Positions 1-9,022 of a DNA stretch of 64,000 nucleotides are shown piece after piece (the stretch's first letter is position 1; every line of letters begins with the position of its first letter). This DNA comes from Craterostigma plantagineum (lineage: Eukaryota > Streptophyta > Magnoliopsida > Lamiales > Linderniaceae). Made by a program: the position numbers and the translations under genes. Location: positions 372,001 through 436,000 of the forward strand of contig JAPQWV010000299.1 in NCBI GenBank assembly GCA_027422505.1, in the 5' to 3' direction. The notes below the pieces were generated by a model. The model searched no databases. It was not told where the DNA came from and saw only the letters and a program-made list of their open reading frames with translations.

Positions 1-477
1 GATATATTAGAATTTCACATTAGAATTACTAAATAATTCGATTACTTAGAATAAAGGAAAACCTAAAAACAAAATATTATAATAGTTATCTCATAAGGTT
101 AGGATAAGAATTATTAAAGTGGAATATGACATCATTTAGTCAATATAACAAGCAACCAACGTGATAAGGGAAGAAAGAATAAACAATACATAACCAAGTA
201 AATGATCGAAGGTGGAGAATAGAGAAGAAATGAAAAATTAATTCCACAAGTGAGAAAGCCATCGAAAGCAAAGGTATAGAAAGGAGAACAAGACTTTGAG
301 GTAAACTTGGAAAGGTATGGATTGTTATTTTGAGGTTTAATCCGGTTCATTCATGCATTATTAGGCATAGGAGATAGTTAGAATACTGATTTGGATAATA
401 CTAGGGTTTCTATAACTTCAACTAACGAAAGAATTGAAAACCATTACAACCATGAAACCCTAATAATGTTCAAATTG

Positions 478-1140
478 TTCTTGAAGAAAATATATTTTGA
501 CCAAAGGCTTAGATGTCGAGCGGCGTAATTCCGAGTTTGAAGGACTTCGAACCCTGTTAGTTCTGTAAGAATAATCTCGAGATGAAGAAATGAAAGTAAG
601 CAAATGTCGAAGTAAATCATGTAAATCTCGAAATCCATTTAAATCTATTTTGCATATCGAGATCCATTTTGCATTGCATGCCGAGATTTAAGAAATAAGG
701 ATAGGAAATGTTGAAATATTTGGGGTTAGAGTGTCGAAGTAATGTGAGATCTCGAGTCCATAACGAGATATATCTTATATCGAGGTTATTTTATGAGTTA
801 GCTCAAGAACCAATATTTTATTGTTGAAAATCTCGAAACCATGTTAAATTACTAGGAATAATTTCGAGATCAAAGCTTATATCGAGATTTATATCGAAAT
901 CTTCACACATAGACTATATCAAAATCCTTGAGTGTAATGTCGAGACTTACCTTACATCATATATCTAGATTTATGTAGTTTCGAGGTCTATTCATGCAAT
1001 GAACATCGAGATTCTTAGTAATATGTCGAGATTCATTCTCGAAATTATGTCGAGACTTATATCTAACCCACACTCGAGTTTTGTGTCCAAGTTATGTCGA
1101 GATTTATTAACATGTCGAGACCTATCTCTGAAATGGTATT
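478..1140. repeat. Cluster of TCGAGA-like short repeats inside the gypsy LTR
   Basis: The motif ATGTCGAGATT and close variants (ATCTCGAAATC, ATATCGAGATT, ATGTCGAGACT) occur dozens of times on both strands at irregular spacing of about 15-40 bp. It is a dispersed short-motif cluster and not a clean tandem array. The CpG in the core persists in otherwise AT-rich sequence. Confidence 0.7.
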
Positions 1141-1913
1141 TCTCAGTTTAGGTTAAGTTCTAAATTTTAGGGTTTCGAAATTTATAGAAGTCGAAACTAG
1201 GGTTTTCTAAATCAAGCCATTTTAGTGAAACAGTAATTAGACCAACAAACCCTAGTTTTATGTGTTTCTATATTTAGGGTTTGAAGATTAGCGATTTACA
1301 GTACGCTAAATAAAACAGCTAAGGAGTACCAGGTAAGTGGAGATCCCAACTACAACACATAAATTTATATGTGCATGAATTACATGGTTACATGCTTGAA
1401 TGACATGATTATATGCTTCTATGACTTTACGTGAATCCTATGTGATTTATTTATTTATGTGAATTAATTATTATATGAAGTGGCATGATAAGCACTTCGG
1501 CATTATTCACATACGCATTTTCACGAGCATACATGAGTCCCACGAAAGCTACAAGGCACGAGTACATGTAACGCATGATTTGCAATTAATGGCTCTTCTA
1601 TGCTACCATGGTGATTTTATGTCACCAATTTCACGACATGACATGTCTCAAGACAAGGGCATGCATGTAGCGGAAAGTTGCGACCTGGAAGATGCAATTT
1701 GAGGAGACATGCAACACCAAGGGTATAATTGGTGTTAGGATCCTCGTAGTAGATCTTCCAATGTGAAGCGTACGCATGGCGTATGAAACCACCTTGGGAC
1801 AGAAAAGTGCTCTAGGGTTAGCCTCCCATGAGTGGGTATTGCTAGTTTTATATATTTATTTATCCCTAGTGGATTTGAGCTCCATGATGGTGCATAGCAA
1901 GATAAGCCAAGGG

Positions 1914-2042
1914 CCCTACAAGACAAGACACGAACTACAAGATAAGACAAGACATGAACTACAAGATAAAACAAGACACGAATTTCATGACATGAATACC
2001 AGACATGAATTTCAAGACACGAATTATATGACACGATTAGGA
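1914..2042 (+). repeat. Degenerate minisatellite in gypsy LTR
   Basis: Repeats of about 20-26 bp built on ACAAGACACGAACTACAAGA and ACATGAATTTCA run four to five times with substitutions. No gene is supported here; open frames through it follow from the repeat lacking stops. Confidence 0.65.
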
Positions 2043-2430
2043 AGCATTGGTGCGGATGCCTTTCCGTATTAAGACACGTGCATTGCATGGTTTCCACTTA
2101 CTGAGCTTTATAAGCTCATTCCACGTTTTATGTGTTGTAGGTACGATAGAGTCAGACGTTGAGAAACGTCACGACTAAGGCGGGCTGACGGCAGGTTCCA
2201 GGTTTTTGAGGGCAAGGCTGTACATAGATGACGACCTGTGGAGCGATGTTAGGATATGTTTTGATAGGGACATATTTTAGGGTTTTGGTCTTTGTATAAT
2301 TAAGATGATGTAGGCTACGTCTCGTCGTAATATATTTACTTTAGGAAAAGTTTTTGGTAAATCGGGCTTTCCGCGGCTTGCGTTGCGGAAATCCGCCGCT
2401 AATTAGTATTAGAAAGTCAGGGTCGCCACA

Positions 2431-2955
2431 GGAGCACCTGCTGTCGAGATACCACCTGCTTTTTTTGCTGGAATTCCTCCTTCATACCTGTAGAAAGAAG
2501 TACTCTTTTGAGGTACCCAATTTCTGTTGGGTCCCGCGGGGAAATAACTTCTGTTAACACATGAGATATCTTTCTGCATGGATGGTGATCTCCTGTTACT
2601 ATCAGATATAACAGTGGCATTTACTGGTGACTTCCTAGGTCTCCAAACATACTTAGCTTTATCAACTTTTTTTAGAGGACAATTGACCATTTCTACCACA
2701 ACAGGAACACTTAAGCTTAGGCATAGAAAGTTTAGCATGCTTTTCTTCAGTGGAATAACCAATCCCTGACCAACCAATGTTCCTAGGAGTCTTTAACAAC
2801 ATATTTAGGTTCTGCTTACGCTCAACCAGTCTATCAACTTTCTGCTTTTCTCTATCTAAGGAATTTCTGAGTTCTATGATATCTCTAGATAAGTTATCGT
2901 TTTTCTTTCTAATTTCTCACAGTTACATGGAACTTCCTACTTCTCTGCAGTAACT
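2431..2955 (-). pseudogene. Element A gag, C-terminal part (broken)
   Basis: Reading the minus strand from 2955 to 2431 gives a charged coiled-coil-like stretch, a degenerate zinc knuckle (CSCCGRNGQL, the His replaced by Gln) and then the conserved block KYVWRPRK followed by NRSYFPAGPNRNWVPQKST. The same order and spacing occur in the gag of element C near 11700-12230. The reading frame changes between the coiled coil and the KYVWRPRK block, so it is not functional. It is cut on the right by element B and on the left by the gypsy LTR end at 2430. Upstream gag sequence continues at 18886-20839. Confidence 0.75.
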
Positions 2956-3587
2956 TGTAGGGAATGGTGGTGGGCCCTGCGGTGGTCAGTGGGCCCCGCA
3001 GCGGAACAGGACCTGGTTTCACTCGGTACGACGATCGGGAGAGGTGGGACCACGGGGTAAATTTGGTGGGACCCGCACAGTAACTACCACGGTAAAACTA
3101 AAATTACCGTAAGGTAAGAAAGAACACCAGAATTTTAACGTGGAAACCCCTTTGTTAACGAAGAGGGAAAAACCACGGCCGAATCAGCTAAATCTTCACT
3201 ATAGTAAAAATTACAACCCTCGAATTTTTACTACCTCACTTTTTCCACTCGTGTTTACCTCACACCTCTCTGTGTATGTGGAACCCTATTTGTTTCTAAA
3301 TGAACAAATAATCTCACAATTCACTCGAACTACTTGTCTCTATATATAGTACAACTTGAATGAGCTTTTGATGATAATAACTGAAGAATCCTAGCCTATT
3401 TATAGATGTCTTCAGCTCTTCTGGACCGCCCAAAACGGGGGGCCAGGAATCCGCCCCGTCGCCCTTCAATATGAACCGTTCATTAACTTATTATATATAT
3501 AAAATAAATTTTAATATAATATTAATAATATTATTTTATTTTTTGCAGCTTTGGTGGGCGGCGGGCTTGCAAGGCTGGATCCCATCA
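2956..3587 (-). repeat. Element B 3' LTR
   Basis: It matches 6954-7342 joined to 18641-18885 along its length. The polypurine tract follows at 3588-3600, which defines it as the 3' LTR of a minus-strand element. Confidence 0.88.
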
Positions 3588-3600
3588 ATTCTCCCCCTCC
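3588..3600 (-). promoter_or_regulatory. Element B polypurine tract
   Basis: Minus-strand GGAGGGGGAGAAT lies directly before the 3' LTR, the expected plus-strand priming site. Confidence 0.75.
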
Positions 3601-3639
3601 AGCCTCATTCATTATTTGCGGGGAAGATTTCCTACCGCT

Positions 3640-4254
3640 TCAGCGATAGCCCATGCCGGCTTGCCCGGCGCAGAACTCTGGCTTCTCCTTTGGAATAACC
3701 TTCGGCAGAATGTCCGCAACATTCATGTTTGTGTGGATCTTCTGCAGCTTCAATGCTTTCTCCTCAATAGCGAGTCTGAGCCAATGATAATGAACATCGA
3801 TGTGTTTCGTCCTCGAATGATACATAGTATTCTTGCTCATGTCCAAAGCACTTTGACTATCGCAAAATATTATGTACTCCTCCTGCCGAATTCCCAACTC
3901 CTGAAGAAATCTCTTCAACCAGAGCATCTCCTTGCCAGCTTCCGTTGCTGCAACATACTTCGCTTCAGTAGTTGACAAGGAAACACATTTCTGTAACCTT
4001 GACTGCCATGAGATAGCTCCCCCTGAGAATGTAAATATGTATCCCCACGTTGACTTTCTGCTGTCGAGATCACCTGCCATATCAGCATCCGAGCCTGTAA
4101 GAAAATATTTACCACTTCCAAATGTTAGGCATAATTTGGAAGTTCCTCTCAGGTACCTCATGATCCACTCACTGCATACCAATGTGACTTCCGTGGATTC
4201 GATAGAAATCGACTCACAACGCCAACTGCGTGAGCGATGTCTGGACTCGTACAC
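3640..4254 (-). pseudogene. Element B RNase H domain
   Basis: This 204-codon open frame carries the copia RNase H signature in order: GSDADMAGDLDSRKSTWGY (first acidic site; canonical is SDADWAGD, so Trp is replaced by Met), SLSTTEAKYVAATEA (the conserved Glu), FCDSQSALDMSKN (third acidic site) and HIDVHYHWLR. It overlaps the end of the RT block, and its first 40 or so residues are out of frame with the conserved pattern. It is the least damaged piece of B. The C-terminal tail up to the LTR is frameshifted. Confidence 0.85.
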
Positions 4255-4900
4255 ACCATGCCGTACATCAAACTTCCGACTGCCGATGAATATGGAACAT
4301 TTGGGACATCTTCTCCGTCTTCGCTTGTTGACGGACCAGATTTCTTTCGTAACTTAAAATGTGCGGTAAGTGGTGTGCTAACTGGCTTAGCATCCTTCAT
4401 ATTGAATCTCTCTAGAACTCGTTCAATATAGCGCTCCTGGGATAACCACAATTTCCCAGCTTTTCGATCTCGGGTAATCTCCATTCCGAGAATCCGCTTT
4501 GCTGAACCCAAATCCTTCATGTCAAACGTCTTAACATGAAGAACGATAAATTTATCGTTAGAGTACTCCGGACGTAACACTTGGATCTGTATCTGTACTC
4601 TTGAACCCCTAATGCACCATGAAAGAATCAAATTTCTTGTACCACTACCGCAGAGCTTGTTTCAGACCATACAAGCTTTTCTTCAGCCGGCAGACCATTC
4701 CTCATTAAAATCACCATGCAAGAATGCGGTCTTCACGTCGAGTTGCTCCAATTGAAGATCCATGATAGCAGTTAGTACGTATCATTTTTCTTCAGAGAAT
4801 CCATCTCCTTCTTGCATGGCCTTTGTCCCTACAAGATTGTACTTCCCGAAAGCTCTCTGGCTCCCCCTCGTCAGTAATCAAAATATAATTAGAACTCGGA
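4158..4900 (-). pseudogene. Element B reverse transcriptase remnant
   Basis: The open stretch 4631-4158 contains FDMKDLGSAKRILGMEI, LSQERYIERVLERFNM and VPYSSAVGSLMYGMVCTSPDIAHAVG, the conserved C-terminal part of copia RT. The sequence upstream (to about 4900) holds recognisable but frameshifted N-terminal RT pieces. The YVDD active-site region is not intact. The domain cannot be translated as one frame. Confidence 0.75.
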
Positions 4901-5006
4901 TACCTCGTAGATGGTTGGCGTTCCCTAGTTGACCTTCTCAGTTGAGGTTCAATTGCTTCTTGCACATCTGAGGGCTCCCCGTGCTCAGTACCTTCAGTGT
5001 GTTCAT

Positions 5007-5832
5007 CTACGACAGGTTATCATCAGCGGCTAGCTCTTTCGGTTCAGGTTCTGATTGCTGCATTCCTTCCTCTGTGGCACCGTCAAATGGAATGCTGACT
5101 AGTGTATATTCGTCTACACCGCCACTTGTGGATTTCGACATGACCACATCTGAGTCGCCCATGATCTCATGCTCATGGAATACTACGTCGCGACTTCGAA
5201 CAGTCTTCTTCTCCTTTGGATCCCAAAGTCTGTAGTCGAACTCCTCGTCTCCATACCCAAAAAAGATGCAAGGATTCGATTTATCATAGGGCTTCAATAT
5301 TTGTTCCTTCGGTACGTTCATGAACTCCTTGCAGCCAAACACTCAAATGTGAATATGAGATGTCTCTACCGGTCCACATCTTCTCTGGTATATCGAATTC
5401 CAACGCTGATGAAGGTAGTCGATTGATAAGATAGACTGCGGTGTTGACAGCTTCCCCCCAAAATGACTTAGAAAGATTAGCCATCTTGAGCATCGCTCAG
5501 ACTCTCTCCATAATGGTTTGATTCATTCTCTCTGCGACACCATTTTGCTGAGGACTGCCAGGAACTGTCTTCTCATGCCTAGTTGCCTGCTTTGTGAAAT
5601 AACCTCTGAACTCTCGAGAGATGTATTCACCACCATTATTTGCGCGTAGACACTTTAGCGGCATTCCTGTTTCTCTTTCCACCATCACATGGAATTTCAT
5701 AAAATAGTAGAATACCTGGTCCTTCGTTCGCAACAGATATACCCAGGTCTTGCGAGACGAATCATCAATGAAGGCTAGAAAATATTTACGGCCTCCCAGA
5801 AATTCGACTTCCATGGGTCCGCAAGTGTACAA
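5007..5832 (-). pseudogene. Element B integrase remnant
   Basis: Minus-strand frames 5832-5497, 5493-5284 and 5342-5007 together cover the copia integrase core and the C-terminal part. FLAFIDDSSRKTWVYLL holds the first catalytic Asp, LRANNGGEY is the position of the second (normally LRTDNGGEY), and PQQNGVAERMNQTI holds the catalytic Glu. The second catalytic Asp therefore reads Asn. Following pieces match MFGCKEFMNVPKEQ and CIFFGYGDEEFDYRLWDP, the usual chromodomain-less C-terminal region. Frameshifts between the pieces show it is dead. Confidence 0.82.
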
Positions 5833-5933
5833 ACTCCAACTTCTTCATTCGACTGGTTAAGTTCTTCGCAAATGAAACTTTATGTTGCTTCCCAAATAAA
5901 CAATAACGCAGTGGTTTAGTGCTTTCTCCTTGG

Positions 5934-6501
5934 CTACTGGTATGAGGGACTTTTTAGCAAGACGTTCAACCCCTTCTCTCCTACGTGCGCCAGCCATCTG
6001 TACCACAAATTTGGAGAAGCATCATCTTCAACTGCATTCAGTTGGTTAGCACATATTGTTGCGTGCATGTTGTATAGCGAGCAGCATAGCTTTTCTCTCG
6101 CTACCACCAATGATCCTTTGGTGAGTTTCCAGTTGCTATTCGCCATCTCGTTATAGTATCCTTCGTAGTCCAGCACCTTCATAGAAATCAGGTTGAGACG
6201 CAGGTCTGGAATGTGGAACACTTTGGTTACCCATCTTAGTAGTGCCAAAGTTTCCTGCCTTTTATGTGGAGAAGTATTCACGCCTTGGAACACAATGGTA
6301 TGAGGCACCAGAGTCCACAACCCATTCGTTGCTTGCATCCGCAACATGACAGCAGTCTGCTTCATTCACCAGAGTAACCTCTATACCATCGTTGGAAGCA
6401 ATTGCAGACGTGTTCTTGTCATCATCTTGTTTCTGTTTTCTGTTGATAAGCCTACAGTTTCTTTGTAATTGGCCAATTTTTCCACAACGGCACTTCCTCA
6501 T
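5934..6501 (-). pseudogene. Element B zinc knuckle, protease and pre-integrase
   Basis: Frame 6501-6262 has CRCGKIGQLQRNC, a degenerate CX2CX4HX4C knuckle with Gln for His, followed by WVVDSGASYHCVPRREYF, the copia aspartic protease site DSGA. Frame 6365-5934 continues with VFHIPDLRLNLISMKVLDYEGY and the GAG-pre-integrase block LWYRWLAHVGEKGLNVLLKS (normally LWHxRLGH). At least one frameshift separates the two frames. Confidence 0.8.
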
Positions 6502-6502
6502 C

Positions 6503-6844
6503 TCCCTAGACTTAGATCTATCTTTTGACTTGTCGTATTGTTTTGGTCATTTACTCTTGCTCAGCGCATTTGTCACCTCGACATACCCTCCAATTTCGTC
6601 TAGCATTTGTAGGGGTCTGTCTCATTTCGAACGTGGTTGTAGAGGCTTATGTCCACCCATTGGCGGATCACACCTAGCGTCTTTCTTTGCAGTTTCTTTC
6701 ATAGGTCAACCTTCCCGCCTTCGGGCACCTTGCCTTCATTTTCAATTGGTTCATGGAGGTCTTTGCAATAAAGATAATCCTCCATCCTTGATTTCTGGAG
6801 TAATTCTTTACTGTCAGCTTGATCATTCCTTCGTCGTTCTCCAT
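6503..6844 (-). pseudogene. Element B gag N-terminal remnant
   Basis: A start codon at 6844 on the minus strand opens MENDEGMIKLTVKNYS, typical of Tork-type copia gag. The frame then shifts (YCKDLHEPIE is readable in another frame) and most of the central gag domain is absent. Only about 340 bp separate this start from the zinc knuckle, where an intact gag would need several times as much. Confidence 0.65.
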
Positions 6845-6938
6845 GGCCGTCAAAATCTACCAGCAACCTACTAGTATCTTTTTTGAAGTGGAAGATCAGT
6901 CAAAGCTGCAACTACAGAGCATACGCAGAATACTATCA

Positions 6939-6952
6939 GGCTCTGATACCGC
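6939..6952 (-). promoter_or_regulatory. Element B primer binding site
   Basis: Minus-strand GCGGTATCAGAGCC beside the 5' LTR is nearly identical to the complement of the initiator-Met tRNA 3' end. Confidence 0.8.
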
Positions 6953-6953
6953 T

Positions 6954-7342
6954 TGTTGGAAATGGTGGTGGGCCCCGCGGTGGTCAGTGTGCCCCGCAGC
7001 GGAACAGGTCCTGATTTGGCTCGGTACGACGATCGCGAGAAGTGGGACCATGGGGTAAATTTGGTCGGACCCGCACAGTAACTACCACGGTAAAGCTAAA
7101 ATTACCGTAAGTTAAGAAAGAACACCAGAATTTTAACATGGAAAACCCTCTGTTAACGAAGAGGGAAAAACCACAGCCGAGTCGGCAAAATCTTCACTAC
7201 GGTAAAAATTACAACCCTCGAATTTTTACTACCTCACTTTTACCACTCGTGTTTACCTCACACCTCTCTGTGGATGTGGAACCTTATTAGTTTTTAACTG
7301 AACTGATAACCTCACAATTCACTCGAGCTACTTCTCTCTATA
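6954..7342 (-). repeat. Element B 5' LTR, inner segment
   Basis: This is one part of the right LTR of B; the rest is 18641-18885. Element C was inserted between them with a CTATA duplication. Joining the parts restores the TCTCTATATATAGTA order seen in the left LTR near 3340-3350. Confidence 0.88.
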
Positions 7343-8962
7343 TGTTGACCTTTTTGGTCCATGAGAGTTAGAGAGTTTTGATGAACTATGTAATTGTAAT
7401 GACGTTAGGTCTATAAATTAAGCAATTCGATTTGTGATCAAACAAATGTCTAAGTTCATGATAATGTTCGACCATGCATGATATATGAGCTAAAATTGAT
7501 TAAATTGTTGAATATTGATTCGCATATGATTTCGTGATTTGTTGATGAGACTATTTGATCGCATGTTATAGACAGCCCATGTGATAGGATATATTGTATT
7601 GTGCTATATATGGAAATAACGCATGCGATATCCTACTGAGTTATAAAAGGAAAATATGTTGTTTATATATGGAAAGTGATATATCTGTGGATACTTGTTT
7701 ATTCCTGGAAATCATATATGCGATTTTTGCATGCTTTCCACTGAATTTAATGTGCAATATTAAGTTGATTTTGGATAAGATGCAATAATATATGGTATGT
7801 GCTGAAATAGGTTGGAATCTCTTATATATTGAAAGTTCTGCTATGGCATATTAATTCGTGATATAAATGTTGTGATATAAATTGTGCGCTAAATATGGTA
7901 AATATGTTGATTGGATATCATGTGCTAAACATGGAAAATGCATTGATGTGTTGCTATCTCGTGTGCTATACTTGGAAAGTAAATCCAGATTGATTTATTC
8001 TAGAAACAGATAGCAGGGAATCACATATGGAAAGTGCTGATATGGTAAATATATGTCGAACGATTGAATATGCTTTGATAACGAATCTGAGCTTTTATAT
8101 GGAATATGATCATGCATTAATGAGCTAAATGACCGTTGTGAACGTTGATTATGAGCATGATCTACAGGGCATGTTAACTCTCGAAATTTGCATGGAAAAT
8201 ATGCTTGATTTGATGATTATTGTGTGATGTGACTTTCAATGTGAAGTGCTGATTGAAATTTTCGTTCCTTGGAATCTCCTGATTTTGACAGACACAGCTC
8301 GCTATCGAAGGGCCCCAGAACTCGTAGTTCCCTTCACGTGTGCGTAAACGTTGACCTTGCCTCCTTGCTATTGCTCACGTTCGAAGACAGAATGTATGGT
8401 GGGATGATGAAATAACTCAGTACGTTCAGTACTTCGCAAGTGATCGCTCAGATAGGCAGAAAGCTATTGCAAGTGAAGGCTCAGCAATATCTTAGGAATG
8501 TTTATGCTCAATACTCTCGTAGCAGTAGGTTCGCAAATTCTCAATACTCGAAATTATGAAGTGTAGCATGTATATAAACCATCAGCGAGTGGTAACCTAG
8601 TGTGTCTAGTGTTCGACTTGTTTCGGTTGTGTATTGGGCTAACCAATCAGTTTTGTATCCAGCTACGATGCATTATAGTGATTGGTTAAACTCTTGGGGA
8701 GCAAACCCCAAGGAGAGGAGTAAACCCCAGTTGGGGATATAACCTCTATAAAAATCCTGTCTCGCATTTACTTTACATTTATTTCCTTTTCGTTGTGATA
8801 CAGACCCGACACAGATCCGACGCTATCAAGATATATCAGGCATACACGTCACAAGCATTAGTAGGCATATCTAAGTCACTACATCTTAGGTTTTGGGAAA
8901 AAGAAGAAGCATAAATTTTATAAGCCTAATTCACCCCCCTCTTAGGCACATTTATATCTTCA
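7343..8962 (+). repeat. Element C 5' LTR (1620 bp)
   Basis: It aligns with 16940-18635 except for small indels and for the segment about 8260-8580, which is the reverse complement of about 17915-18250. The body contains many short ATATGGAAA-type motifs. The last 300 bp include CTATAAAAATCCTGTCTCGC, a likely promoter region, and the run CACCCCCCTCTTAGGCAC before the end. Confidence 0.9.
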
Positions 8963-8964
8963 TT

Positions 8965-8975
8965 CAGTATCAGAG
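8965..8975 (+). promoter_or_regulatory. Element C primer binding site (degenerate)
   Basis: CAGTATCAGAG, two bases after the LTR, is a decayed form of TGGTATCAGAGC, the initiator-Met tRNA site. Confidence 0.65.
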
Positions 8976-9022
8976 AGGGTTAATCAAACGACGGGCCTAA
9001 CAAGCCTGAGTTAAAAGATCTA

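Larger units (their letters stand above)
1..2430 (+). mobile_element. Ty3/gypsy (Tekay-like) LTR, 3' portion
   Basis: The right end reads AAGTCAGGGTCGCCACA and is preceded by a GC-rich stretch with TTTCCGCGGCTTGCGTTGCGG. The same arrangement, in the opposite orientation, ends the solo LTR at 23421-26133 (AAGTCGGGTCGTTACA). Further shared blocks upstream are a TTTTTGAGGGC run, a GACCTGTGGA-GCGA/ACGA block and a GTAGGTA block. The right edge abruptly interrupts a copia gag sequence at 2431, so it is an insertion junction. No LTR start (TGTAATACCC-like) is visible in the first few hundred bases, so the LTR probably begins left of the window. It could be a solo LTR or the 3' LTR of a complete element. 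No coding sequence is seen in it. Confidence 0.62.

Noticed and set aside
1735..2097. Overlapping frames of 98 and 120 codons on opposite strands
   Set aside because: They are driven by the minisatellite in the gypsy LTR; no homology to any family I know.
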